Source: an uncultured Prevotellaceae bacterium
GTDB lineage: Bacteria > Bacteroidota > Bacteroidia > Bacteroidales > Bacteroidaceae
Length of the DNA stretch: 64,000 nt
Assembly: GCA_902792635.1 (NCBI GenBank)
Contig: CADBAG010000008.1
Location: 113,372-177,371 of the forward strand
Reading direction: 5' to 3'
The notes beneath the pieces were generated by a model that worked only from the letters and a program-made list of their open reading frames with translations, was not told the origin of the DNA and did no database searches. Shown here piece after piece: positions 33,150-42,233 of the stretch. How positions within the stretch are numbered: the stretch's first letter is position 1; each line of letters starts with the position of its first letter. Made by a program: the position numbers and the translations under genes.

Positions 33150-34606
33150 GCAATAACGACTTAGAACTTGTGAAGACCGGGCAGAGCGGCAGCGTGCAGC
33201 ACTTCCGCATCATCCCCCAAGGCGTGGCCAGTGCGAGAGCCTTCAACTCCATCTCCGAGGAGTACGGAGGCGACAGCAGCGACGTGTTCGACGAGGACGA
33301 CGGCACGGTGAACGTCCGCCCGCTGACCATCAACGGCCGTGGCTATCAGTATGTGCCCTTTGGCGTGGACGACATGCTGCCCCATCAGCTGCGCAAGGCC
33401 GTGTTGGGAAACATGATCACCGCCCAGTGCCAGCAGTTCAACACCATCTGCTGCTACGGTCAGGGGCTGCGTTTCGTCGATAGGAAAGAGAAGAAAGATG
33501 TCGATATTCCAGAAATTACCAATTTCTGCCTTCACAACTCGCTGCAGGAATGCTTTGCCGAGCAGTGCACCGACATGCAGATGTACAACTTCAGCGTGAC
33601 CTGCATCATCCTCTCTCGCGACGGCAGCCGTATTGTCAACGTGCGGCATAAGGAAGCCTGCTATTGCCGCTTCGAGTATGCGCCGTCGACAAAATCGGGA
33701 AAAATAGAGCACGTCTTCTTTGGCGACTTCCGTATCGGCCACTTCAACGAGAAGCGCATCGAGGCCATTCCCCTGCTCGACTACTGGGACCCGCTCGGCG
33801 ACCTTGAGATACGCATGGGCAAACAGCCAGACCCTGCCACCGGCCTTGTCCACAACAAACCCACGAGCGACCGCAAATTTGCCATCCTCTCGCGTATGGC
33901 CACCCCCGGATACCAATACTATCCCGTGCCCTACTATTCGAGCATCTTCAAGGACTCATGGTATGACATCTACCGGCTGATAGGCATCGGCAAGCGTTTC
34001 ATGATCAAGAACACGTCGGCCCCGCGCGTACAGATTGAGGTGCATGAAGAGTATTGGGACAATGTGTGCGACAACGAGCATATCGAGGACGAAGCCGACC
34101 GTCAGCAGCGCAAGGAGCAGGAGAAGCAGAACATCATCGACTTTGTCTGTGGCGTGGAGAACGCAGGCAAGGCCCTCGTTACCGGCTACTACATCGACCC
34201 CAACGGCAAGGAGAACCGCATGGTGCGCATCATCAACCTCAATGACCCGAGCAAGAAAGAGGGCGGCAACTGGAGCGACGACATGCAGGAGGCCGCCAAC
34301 GCCCTCTGCTTTGCCTACGGCGTGCACCCCAACCTGGTGGGAGCCACGCCCGGCAAGAGCCAGATGAACAACTCAGGCTCCGACAAGCGTGAGCTCTTCA
34401 CCTTGAAGCAGGCACTCGAAAAACCCTACCACGACGTGATGACCAAGCCCTACCATGTCATCCTGCATTATAACGGCTGGTCAGAACGGTGCACTGTCGA
34501 TGTGCCAATGCTCATGCTCACCACCCTCGACGAAAACAAGGATGCCAAGAAAGTCAGTGGAAACTCAAACTCAAACGACAATGGAGATAACAATAACCAA
34601 GAGTGA
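33146..34606 (+). CDS. Portal protein (probable)
   Basis: 486 residues of portal size and composition: an N-terminal region with paired Cys and a long mixed body (YRLIGIGKRFMIKNTSAPRV). A segment GVHPNLVGATPGKSQMNNSG with DKRELFTLKQAL corresponds to the conserved part of phage portal proteins, where the chain turns before the clip and crown. The end is Asn/Asp-rich. It would form the dodecameric channel for DNA entry. It overlaps the following gene, as is usual for portal-connector units. Confidence 0.75.
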   Translation: MSNNDLELVKTGQSGSVQHFRIIPQGVASARAFNSISEEYGGDSSDVFDEDDGTVNVRPLTINGRGYQYVPFGVDDMLPHQLRKAVLGNMITAQCQQFNTICCYGQGLRFVDRKEKKDVDIPEITNFCLHNSLQECFAEQCTDMQMYNFSVTCIILSRDGSRIVNVRHKEACYCRFEYAPSTKSGKIEHVFFGDFRIGHFNEKRIEAIPLLDYWDPLGDLEIRMGKQPDPATGLVHNKPTSDRKFAILSRMATPGYQYYPVPYYSSIFKDSWYDIYRLIGIGKRFMIKNTSAPRVQIEVHEEYWDNVCDNEHIEDEADRQQRKEQEKQNIIDFVCGVENAGKALVTGYYIDPNGKENRMVRIINLNDPSKKEGGNWSDDMQEAANALCFAYGVHPNLVGATPGKSQMNNSGSDKRELFTLKQALEKPYHDVMTKPYHVILHYNGWSERCTVDVPMLMLTTLDENKDAKKVSGNSNSNDNGDNNNQE

Positions 34607-35420
34607 TTTTGAACAGGCGCTGCCCGTTGGCGCGGCTGCCAACGACAGCGTGTATGAGAGCGTGAAGCCCGCCATCGGACGGCAACTGGCTTTCAGCAAC
34701 GACGCTCTTCTCGGCGTGGCCGGTATGACCTATATAGAGGAGAGAGGCGAGGACTCCACGCTCATGAAGTGGTATAAGCAGTTCGTCTGCCTGTCTGCCT
34801 TTCTGAGTGTGCTGCGCCAGCTCGACCTCGTGCTCACCCCCACCGGCTTCGGCGTGGTGAGCAACGACAACCTCGCTCCGGCAAGTAAGCAGCGCGTCGA
34901 TGCCCTGGAGGGACAGCTGCGCACCCAGTACTGGAAGACGCTGGCCATGACACTCAACGGGCTGCGGAGCGAGAACTGGGGAGCCACGGAGCAGGCCAGC
35001 CACTTCATCAACCACCTCTATGATGAATACACCTACTTCTTCGAGACCCACCGCAACGGCACCTATATCGACTGGAACAGCTACCAGACTACCGTCGAGG
35101 AAGCCGAGGAGATGCTGCGCACGAAGATGGGCGACCGTCAGATGGACGACATCCTCGATGCCTTCCGCCGCGCCGACCCAAACAGACTGGAGCCCTACCG
35201 CGAGGTCATCGCCTGCATCATCCGGTTTACCGACACTTGGGCAGTGAAAGGCGCGGCCACACTCAAACAGCCCGTCTATCGCCGCCTGATGCGCATCATC
35301 GACAGCGAGGACAACAAAGAACAATTCAAACTCTACCGCGAGAGCATTGCCTATAAAGCCAACCATCATGAAACGTTCAAGAATACTAAGGACAGCGCAG
35401 GCTACGTCTTCAACGGATGA
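34581..35420 (+). CDS. Phage head-tail connector or related protein (unknown family)
   Basis: 279 residues starting MEITITKSDFEQALPVGAAA at 34581; the longer reading from 34455 lies inside the portal gene. Helical, with ATLKQPVYRRLMRIIDSEDN near the end. It resembles Bacteroidota phage proteins of a DUF6712-like kind found after the portal (recalled, not checked). Overlaps the portal gene by 26 bases and the next gene by 53. Confidence 0.55.
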   Translation: MEITITKSDFEQALPVGAAANDSVYESVKPAIGRQLAFSNDALLGVAGMTYIEERGEDSTLMKWYKQFVCLSAFLSVLRQLDLVLTPTGFGVVSNDNLAPASKQRVDALEGQLRTQYWKTLAMTLNGLRSENWGATEQASHFINHLYDEYTYFFETHRNGTYIDWNSYQTTVEEAEEMLRTKMGDRQMDDILDAFRRADPNRLEPYREVIACIIRFTDTWAVKGAATLKQPVYRRLMRIIDSEDNKEQFKLYRESIAYKANHHETFKNTKDSAGYVFNG

Positions 35421-36228
35421 GAAGAGCCGCACGGTGAACATCAGCTTCACCGCTCCCACATCGTGGCGGGAGCTGAGCCAGGGGCAGCTGCTGACCGTCT
35501 TCGACCTCATGGCCATCGAGCAGGAGCCGACGGCGGTGAAGACCTATATGCTCATCTACTTCTGCGGTCTTCACGTCATCAAGCACACCCGCTTCGGCTG
35601 GAAGTTCTGGACGATGGTGGACGGCAGGAAGCGCGTCATCTATCTCACCACGTCAGAGATACAGGGGTTCACCCGTCAATTTGACTTCATCGACCAAGTG
35701 GAGGACATGGACTGTAGGTTGGATGCAGTCTGTGGCCTCCACGCGGCCGACCCCCTGCTACAGCAAGGCGTGACCTTCAACGAATACCTGCACGCAGAGA
35801 AATACTATCAGCTGTTTGTCGATACCAAGGACATGGAATATATCGACAACCTTGCACAGTGGCTCTACCACGACAGCCACGGTCGTGCGGCAGGTTACGG
35901 TGATGCCGTCGACGATCATGGCAAGGTTGTGGAGGACGTTACGCTCACCCCCGGCGAGCGTGTCGGCACCCTGCTGTGGTTCGTACACGTGAAGCGGGTC
36001 ATGGCCTGGGCCTTTCCCCACTTCTTCAAGAGAACCGTGGTGGAGGACGGGCAGCCGGAGCATGTAGATTTCATGGAACTCTACAACATCCAACTGCGCG
36101 CCCTGACAGGCGGCGACGTTACCAAGGAGAGCACCGTACTCAGCCTCGAATGCTGGCGCGCCCTCACCGAGCTTGATGCCAAGGCCAGAGAGGCGGAGGA
36201 GCTGGAGAAGATAAGAAACAAGCACTGA
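35368..36228 (+). CDS. Hypothetical phage protein
   Basis: 286 residues from 35368 (MKRSRILRTAQATS); 35347 is an alternative. The segment TSWRELSQGQLLTVFDLMAI, several helices and a charged tail (KAREAEELEKIRNKH) are seen. It may be a tail assembly chaperone or connector protein by position. No recognised domain. Confidence 0.55.
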   Translation: MKRSRILRTAQATSSTDEKSRTVNISFTAPTSWRELSQGQLLTVFDLMAIEQEPTAVKTYMLIYFCGLHVIKHTRFGWKFWTMVDGRKRVIYLTTSEIQGFTRQFDFIDQVEDMDCRLDAVCGLHAADPLLQQGVTFNEYLHAEKYYQLFVDTKDMEYIDNLAQWLYHDSHGRAAGYGDAVDDHGKVVEDVTLTPGERVGTLLWFVHVKRVMAWAFPHFFKRTVVEDGQPEHVDFMELYNIQLRALTGGDVTKESTVLSLECWRALTELDAKAREAEELEKIRNKH

Positions 36229-36259
36229 TGTGGTATTTTCCACAATACATGATATAGAC

Positions 36260-36267
36260 TATCTTTG
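36260..36267 (+). promoter_or_regulatory. Promoter box TATCTTTG of the tail-fibre operon
   Basis: TATCTTTG followed by GCAG, 16 bases before the ATG at 36283. The start at 36265 would overlap the box, so 36283 is chosen. Confidence 0.65.
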
Positions 36268-36282
36268 CAGAAAAGACTGAAT

Positions 36283-37716
36283 ATGGCTGAGACTCTCACA
36301 CTGACACAGGCTTTAGCGCAGATGCGGACCATGTACGAGGGCATACGCGATGAGCATCATCCGTATGCCAACACCGCCACGAGGATAGGCAACGCCTTCC
36401 TCGCGCTGCTGTCGTATCTGGCCGGAGCACCATACCTGCGCAAGGACACCGACGACACAGCCGCCGGGTTGCTCACGCTGCTCATGGGCTGTGTCGTCGG
36501 TGAGAGCAAACAGATAAGGCTCAATCCGGACGGTTCGATCGTCTGCGGATCCATCCGCGTCGATGGCTCTGCCATCTTCAACGAGCTTGTCATCAACCAT
36601 CAGAACGTGCTCGAGGGCGACACATACTTCACGGATAAAGGCATCATCGAGAAGGTAGAGCACACCGACATCGGGCAGTACACCTTGACCTTCCGAAAGG
36701 AGTATGATGCCGACCATCATACCTTTCACGTCAACGACATACTTCTTGGTAAGGTTAACCGTCTCGACACGGGAAAGACCTATTACTCGTTCTGGTTGCG
36801 TGTCGATAAGGTAGATACGGAGGCCAACACCGCCGTCTGCTCGCTCTACGGCGACAGCGATGTGCCAGGCGGTAAGAACTACGCCCCCGTGCCCACAGCG
36901 CGCGTCATCCGTTGGGGCAATACGGTGGACACCTCACGGCAGAGTGTGTGGTTCGTGTCATCGAACGACGGCCGCTGGCTCTTTCTGCAAGGCGTTGGCA
37001 AACCCATCGTCGAGGACTCCGAGCACGGCTCGAACTATGCTGCCTTCGTGGGCCTTCCTCCAGACATACAAGCCGTACACGACCTTCTGCAGAAGGGAGT
37101 CATCTCAAAGGAGCAGCCGTGTCTTTATGCCAAGACCATATTGGCGGAGAACATCATCCAACTGGACTATCTGGGCAAGCCCATGTACCAAGCACGCGAC
37201 TGCGGGCAGTGGAACGCGTCGAGGAAGTATATCAAGGGATGGGACGATACTGCCAATGGCTATTATAAGGACCGCGTATGGTGGAAAGGCTGTTATTGGG
37301 AGTGCTCCGTGGATGAGTGCTCAGGCAGCGAGCCGAGATATGGCAACACCAACTGGACGTGCCTCATTGGCGGCTCTAACATGAGCATCAGCATCGTCAG
37401 TTCGGCGGGCAACTGGTTCCGTTCCGGAACCGACTGGACGACAACGCTACAGGCCTCCGTTTGGAACGCTGAGATGCTGCTGAAAGCCGAGGAACTCACT
37501 GGGTGCACGGTCATTTGGACGCGCATCAGCGACGATGCCGACGGCGACACGGCATGGAACGCTCGCCATGAGAACTTTCATGAACTTTCGTTGTACGTGG
37601 ATTCTAAGATGGATCTGCCATCGGAGTGGGGGGCTGGCAGTAAGGTAGGTTACAAGGTCGTGGTGATATTCCCCGACGGCAGCAAATATGACCAGGATTA
37701 TTCAATCGTGATATAA
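36283..37716 (+). CDS. Phage tail-fibre/baseplate type protein
   Basis: 477 residues. A helical N-terminus (AETLTLTQALAQMRTMYEGI) is followed by a beta-rich body (LNPDGSIVCGSIRVDGSAIF) with a carbohydrate-binding-like segment rich in Trp and Cys (YKDRVWWKGCYWECSVDECS). The C-terminus is an Ig-like beta sandwich. It is first in a set of five successive fibre-like genes that end with the diversified adhesin, so it is likely part of the adsorption apparatus. Confidence 0.62.
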   Translation: MAETLTLTQALAQMRTMYEGIRDEHHPYANTATRIGNAFLALLSYLAGAPYLRKDTDDTAAGLLTLLMGCVVGESKQIRLNPDGSIVCGSIRVDGSAIFNELVINHQNVLEGDTYFTDKGIIEKVEHTDIGQYTLTFRKEYDADHHTFHVNDILLGKVNRLDTGKTYYSFWLRVDKVDTEANTAVCSLYGDSDVPGGKNYAPVPTARVIRWGNTVDTSRQSVWFVSSNDGRWLFLQGVGKPIVEDSEHGSNYAAFVGLPPDIQAVHDLLQKGVISKEQPCLYAKTILAENIIQLDYLGKPMYQARDCGQWNASRKYIKGWDDTANGYYKDRVWWKGCYWECSVDECSGSEPRYGNTNWTCLIGGSNMSISIVSSAGNWFRSGTDWTTTLQASVWNAEMLLKAEELTGCTVIWTRISDDADGDTAWNARHENFHELSLYVDSKMDLPSEWGAGSKVGYKVVVIFPDGSKYDQDYSIVI

Positions 37717-37731
37717 AAAAGAGGATAAGAT

Positions 37732-38886
37732 ATGAAGATGAAGATTACGGGTGGCCGGGTTATCCACCCTGCGCTGAGCTTCGCATTCTCCATGGTGGAG
37801 TTTGGTGGCAGCAAGATTCAGAAATACAACACGCTGTTGGGAACATTCGTCCCAGACAGGACGATTACGCCGTACCAGATGAAGCCAAGTCTCATCATCA
37901 GCGACCCGGAAGGCAACATCCCGACAGGCGACTACGCCTCGTCGATGCGAAATGTCGTGTGGACGGTAAGACTCATCGACGGTAAGAATGTCATCCAGAT
38001 GACAAAGGGCACGAGTGCTACGACTGGCGACTACTACGTCGATACTGTCCACGCGCTGACCGTCAGAAGGAATGTTGAGACCTCTCAGATGCTGAGCATA
38101 GACTTCCACGGCGAATACTATAATGCAATACGTAAGGAAACCACTCACTTTGAGTGGCATAAGAACCTGAAAACGGCGGATGAGACAGAAACGAACCTGA
38201 ACCTGGAACTACGCTTCCCGTCGAAGATGAATTTCTCGCCGTTTAAAAATTACGGTAAGTTTCCCATCGAGGCTGTACTGATGAACGGCGGTGTGCCGCT
38301 CGATAAGGACCATGCCGGGTATAAATGGCAGACATTCGAGACTACCAATAAGAGCTGGAGAGACATCGACGAAAAATCAGATCTGTGGTATGTCACCGGT
38401 AAGGACGCTTCTCAGATCACCGTAGATGTTGACTTCATTCAGCATACTTTGCTGCGCGTCACGGCATGGCCGAAGAGCGACCCGACACAGCAGCTGGGGG
38501 CATCAACGCTGCTCCGCCGCTGGTATGGGCAGTGGGATGATACGTATGAATTCGCCTATGCCAAGTTCCTTAAATCCACCACAAGGCAGACGAAGGCCGT
38601 GGCCAAGGTAACGAACCGGCAAGGGGACATCTCGAACCCACAACGGTACTTCGATATCCAACTCTTCTATCGTGAGAATGCCACGAGTGAGTGGAAATGT
38701 CTGGGCAACGGCACTGAGTTCACGATACAGCGAGAGAAACTCACCGGCGAGCACCAGATTGGCGGCGTATGCCGTGAACTGAGTGCCTACCGTCCTATTA
38801 TCCTGCCAGACGGCAGTTTCCTCGCAGACAGCAAGGGCAAGCCTATCGTTGGCAGGTTCCCGACATCAGAAGTAGAAACAGAATAA
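37732..38886 (+). CDS. Phage tail-fibre associated protein
   Basis: 384 residues, beta-rich. The first half has regularly spaced short strands (SLIISDPEGNIPTGDYASSM); the second reads as two Ig-like modules (QITVDVDFIQHTLLRVTAWP). No enzymatic motif is seen. It is 16 bases downstream of the preceding fibre-like gene. Confidence 0.55.
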   Translation: MKMKITGGRVIHPALSFAFSMVEFGGSKIQKYNTLLGTFVPDRTITPYQMKPSLIISDPEGNIPTGDYASSMRNVVWTVRLIDGKNVIQMTKGTSATTGDYYVDTVHALTVRRNVETSQMLSIDFHGEYYNAIRKETTHFEWHKNLKTADETETNLNLELRFPSKMNFSPFKNYGKFPIEAVLMNGGVPLDKDHAGYKWQTFETTNKSWRDIDEKSDLWYVTGKDASQITVDVDFIQHTLLRVTAWPKSDPTQQLGASTLLRRWYGQWDDTYEFAYAKFLKSTTRQTKAVAKVTNRQGDISNPQRYFDIQLFYRENATSEWKCLGNGTEFTIQREKLTGEHQIGGVCRELSAYRPIILPDGSFLADSKGKPIVGRFPTSEVETE

Positions 38887-38896
38887 AAAAATTGAT

Positions 38897-39097
38897 ATGG
38901 ATTACTACATTATTCCGGCCGATCTTGCAAGGCAGCTCGGCCTAACTGATTTCCGTACCGGTGATGAGCAGCATGGCTATGTGGTGAACACCGCAGATTT
39001 AGAGGTGTTCGGCATAGAGGAAGCCAAGCAGCTGGGTGCACAGTATGTCAGTGTTTGGGAAGCACAGAAAACAATCAAAGAGATTACAAACAAGTAA
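38897..39097 (+). CDS. Small phage protein between fibre genes
   Basis: 66 residues, MDYYIIPADLARQLGLTDFR to KEITNK. It resembles short proteins often found in fibre operons of Bacteroidota phages, perhaps a chaperone or linker. Unknown. Confidence 0.58.
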   Translation: MDYYIIPADLARQLGLTDFRTGDEQHGYVVNTADLEVFGIEEAKQLGAQYVSVWEAQKTIKEITNK

Positions 39098-39108
39098 ACA
39101 ATACGATT

Positions 39109-40155
39109 ATGAACTCAATATCAGCAATTGACAATCTCTATACCTTCGATGATGGTGATACCCTAACCCCTGGTATGGGTATCGTTTGGGTCAACGGTGA
39201 GACCAATGTAGGCCTGGAACAGTATTACAATCCCTCTACTGGAAAGGTCGTCGGTACCGACTTCACGAAGCATCCTGCTTTAATGTATCCGCGTCCGTAC
39301 AGCACGAAGCGCGGCGACATCATTGAGCCGGAGAAGGCAGGTCAACAGTGGTATATCGGCAACATCACTGAGGAGGGCGGAATCCTTCAGGACGGTAAGG
39401 TGAAGGATATCTGGAAAGATTACTTCGAGCTGGCCACTGTAGATTCCAATGGCAAGACCTTCCCGGCGTTAAAGATAAAGGGTAACCTTACAGATAAGTA
39501 TAAGAGCGATAAGCACATCTATTACAAGAGCTCATACAACGGACTAAACTTCGTGTGCGACCAGCTCATTCCCATTCAGGCATCAGCTGGCGACAGCTTC
39601 AAGGTACTCGTCACCTGTACGGGAGCGGATGGCAGCGGCGACAACGTGCTGTCAAACGACAACGACTGGATCCAGTTCACTGCCAACCTGCAGCGCAGCG
39701 GACTGAATGTGGATGGCGCACAATATCAATGGCAGCGCAATGAGAATGGGACATGGAAGAATATGACTACCATCGATTACATGCAGGAGGTGAACGGAAA
39801 TATCCTGAAGCTGTATAATGCCGGTGTTGAAGGCTCGGAGCTGTTCCGCTGTTTGGCAAACTACAACAACCAGACCTATATCGGTACTGCAGAGGCTACG
39901 GATATCCACGATCCGTTATATATCGACATCGGACGCAGCATTCCCTCGCAGAGTGTGAATGTAGGACAGACGGTTACGTACAACCCCAAGGTTTATGAAC
40001 GGGCAACCGGCAAACTCTCCGAGGGGTGGACGTTCGACTTTACGTTCACGGATAATGACGGTAACGAGATTACTGACTTGACGGAGAAAACGCTTACTTA
40101 CGACAACATCGATAAGCACAAAGGTGTCGCCGTACGCATTCATGCTAAGAGATAA
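39109..40155 (+). CDS. Phage fibre protein with Ig-like domain
   Basis: 348 residues from the ATG at 39109; an earlier reading at 39055 overlaps the small gene before it. The middle (DQLIPIQASAGDSFKVLVTC, GADGSGDNVLSNDNDWIQFT, then QYQWQRNENGTWKNM) reads as one or two immunoglobulin-like domains, common in phage adhesins, which help weak binding to surface glycans. Two bases separate it from the next fibre gene. Confidence 0.62.
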   Translation: MNSISAIDNLYTFDDGDTLTPGMGIVWVNGETNVGLEQYYNPSTGKVVGTDFTKHPALMYPRPYSTKRGDIIEPEKAGQQWYIGNITEEGGILQDGKVKDIWKDYFELATVDSNGKTFPALKIKGNLTDKYKSDKHIYYKSSYNGLNFVCDQLIPIQASAGDSFKVLVTCTGADGSGDNVLSNDNDWIQFTANLQRSGLNVDGAQYQWQRNENGTWKNMTTIDYMQEVNGNILKLYNAGVEGSELFRCLANYNNQTYIGTAEATDIHDPLYIDIGRSIPSQSVNVGQTVTYNPKVYERATGKLSEGWTFDFTFTDNDGNEITDLTEKTLTYDNIDKHKGVAVRIHAKR

Positions 40156-40157
40156 CT

Positions 40158-42218
40158 ATGATTGGAGTTACAGCATTAGATAAGCTCTATCCCGCTCCTA
40201 AGGATGGTAAGCCGGGCAACGACGCGGTGGTATATTCCATCGTCTGCTCCAATACCAACCCGAATGTAACTGATAGTGACGTGAGTGTTACTCTCACGGC
40301 ATACATGACTGTCGGCACTGAGCGGGAATTGTGTACGTTTGATGGTCATCTTTGCTTTGGTAATGCAACGGAAGGTCAGTACATAAACGACAATCCAGCT
40401 ACCGTAGTTATGCCAAAGGGTAGTACCAAAGCCGTTATTATTGAACTAATAGACGAAGACGTGCTCGCTGTCTGTACCATCTCACCCGTCGTCAACGGCG
40501 TAAATGGTACAAGTGTGCTTGCACAGTACTGTCCCAGTAGAGTAATTATCTCTATCGGTGGAACCTCGACGAAACCAGATGAGTCGAATATCCATGATAG
40601 CTACAAGGATGGTGATGAATGGATGCGCACAAAATCAAGCGCCGATGCTGCCTATGGCAGCTGGTTCCGCATTGTGGGTGAGAAAGGTACAGACGGGGAA
40701 TATACCGACTATACCTTTAATCTGAGTAAGGATAAGACGACGAAAGACGCATACACCGTACCCAGCAATCTGAAGTCTACAACTTGGACGGATGCTCCTC
40801 AGGTGCCTAATACGGACTACCCATATCTCTGGATGCGGATGGAGCGCAAGAATCTGCCTGCCAGCACGGCAATACTGTATGAACAAAAATACACCTACGT
40901 CCGGCTGACGGGTGAGGATGGCAAGACAGTAAAAGCACAATACTCCGTTGATGGCAAGACGAACTGGCATTCACCATTCGCCACCGGCGATATATGGATG
41001 CGCACCAGTGAGGACGGTGGAAAGACCTGGGGAGCAGCCGTGCGGATCGTGGGCGAGAAAGGAGATGGCGGGGCATGGACGGACTACCGCTTCAACATCT
41101 CCTCTGCCTTGACAACATCCTCGCCACTGACAGCTCCCACCCCGTTGGGACGCAGCAACTGGGCAGACGCGCCGATGGCGACGACGGATGTATACCCATA
41201 TCTGTGGATGATGGTGCAGAAATACAGCGACACGACAACAAAGGACGGTCAGCCGACATACATGCGGCTGACTGGAGAGCAAGGCCGGCCTGGACAGACG
41301 GGCGGAGTCGGCCCGATGATGTACTATGCCGGTGAGTGGCAGTCGGGCGTGTCGTATGTCAGGACAGCACAAGTGGTACCGCTTGTGAGCCACGGTGACG
41401 ACCAGTTCTTCTATTTTCCTGCCAAGGAGGGAACGTTGCTGAACAATGAGCCGTCGAGCAGCAACACTGATTGGAAGCAACAGCAGAAAGTTCCGTTGCT
41501 GCTTGCTCAGCTGCTGATGGTGGACTTCGGTAAGATAGCATCAGCAGTGTTTTGCGGCGACTACATGATGTCGCAAAGAGGAAGACATTTCGATACTTCT
41601 AAAAATGCCTACGTTTATGACGACGATTATAAGAGCTTTGACCCGACTACCTACGAACAAAGTGATGACAGGGATTGGAGACCGTTGGTGTCAATTGATT
41701 TCAAGGAAGGCCTATTGAGAGTAATCAACATGATTGCTATTGGAGGTCAGTTTCAAGACGTGGATGTCGAAGGCAAATTGAGGGCGAGTCTGTTTTACAG
41801 TAATACGAAAGACCTTACTAATATAAAAGACTACACAATTGATCCAGTCAATGAGCCGGCAAACTGCTTTCTCTACAATGAGCCGGCAAGTGGTCACTAT
41901 TTTGTGAAGCTACCAAAAGCAGCTGACTATGAAGGCCTAGAGATATCTTTCTTCATGAAATGGAAGCAAGCGGAAATCGGGATTCCAAGATTACATATCA
42001 GTTGTGTTGAAACGACGGATCACCTTTATTGCAGATGCAGTGCAACGTACGATGCTGGATCTACAGAAAGAAGGTTTATTCCCACATTTGATAATCTCAA
42101 TATAGGTTATACCGACTTCATGGGTACTTCGGTAACAGTATACTGGAATCAATTCATCAAATTCAAAAGTTTGGGAGGATGCTGGTATGCCATCCAAGGA
42201 GTTTTTACAGGAGAATAA
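40158..42218 (+). CDS. Large tail-fibre protein with duplicated modules
   Basis: 686 residues. Two copies of a module are seen at about 150-255 and 277-375. Each has DGDEWMR or TGDIWMR, then RIVGEKG, a TDYxFN strand, WADAP/WTDAP, PYLWM and YxRLTGE. This repeat suggests a fibre shaft with repeated beta domains. The C-terminal part (LVSIDFKEGLLRVINMIAIG, then a jelly-roll-like end) may anchor or cap. It directly precedes the diversified adhesin gene, so the two probably form the tip of the tail. Confidence 0.68.
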   Translation: MIGVTALDKLYPAPKDGKPGNDAVVYSIVCSNTNPNVTDSDVSVTLTAYMTVGTERELCTFDGHLCFGNATEGQYINDNPATVVMPKGSTKAVIIELIDEDVLAVCTISPVVNGVNGTSVLAQYCPSRVIISIGGTSTKPDESNIHDSYKDGDEWMRTKSSADAAYGSWFRIVGEKGTDGEYTDYTFNLSKDKTTKDAYTVPSNLKSTTWTDAPQVPNTDYPYLWMRMERKNLPASTAILYEQKYTYVRLTGEDGKTVKAQYSVDGKTNWHSPFATGDIWMRTSEDGGKTWGAAVRIVGEKGDGGAWTDYRFNISSALTTSSPLTAPTPLGRSNWADAPMATTDVYPYLWMMVQKYSDTTTKDGQPTYMRLTGEQGRPGQTGGVGPMMYYAGEWQSGVSYVRTAQVVPLVSHGDDQFFYFPAKEGTLLNNEPSSSNTDWKQQQKVPLLLAQLLMVDFGKIASAVFCGDYMMSQRGRHFDTSKNAYVYDDDYKSFDPTTYEQSDDRDWRPLVSIDFKEGLLRVINMIAIGGQFQDVDVEGKLRASLFYSNTKDLTNIKDYTIDPVNEPANCFLYNEPASGHYFVKLPKAADYEGLEISFFMKWKQAEIGIPRLHISCVETTDHLYCRCSATYDAGSTERRFIPTFDNLNIGYTDFMGTSVTVYWNQFIKFKSLGGCWYAIQGVFTGE

Positions 42219-42233
42219 AAAATAATATTAATT

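Noticed and set aside
34554-35516. 320-codon minus-strand frame opposite the connector gene
   Set aside because: Shadow of GC-rich phage genes read on the plus strand; no start context.
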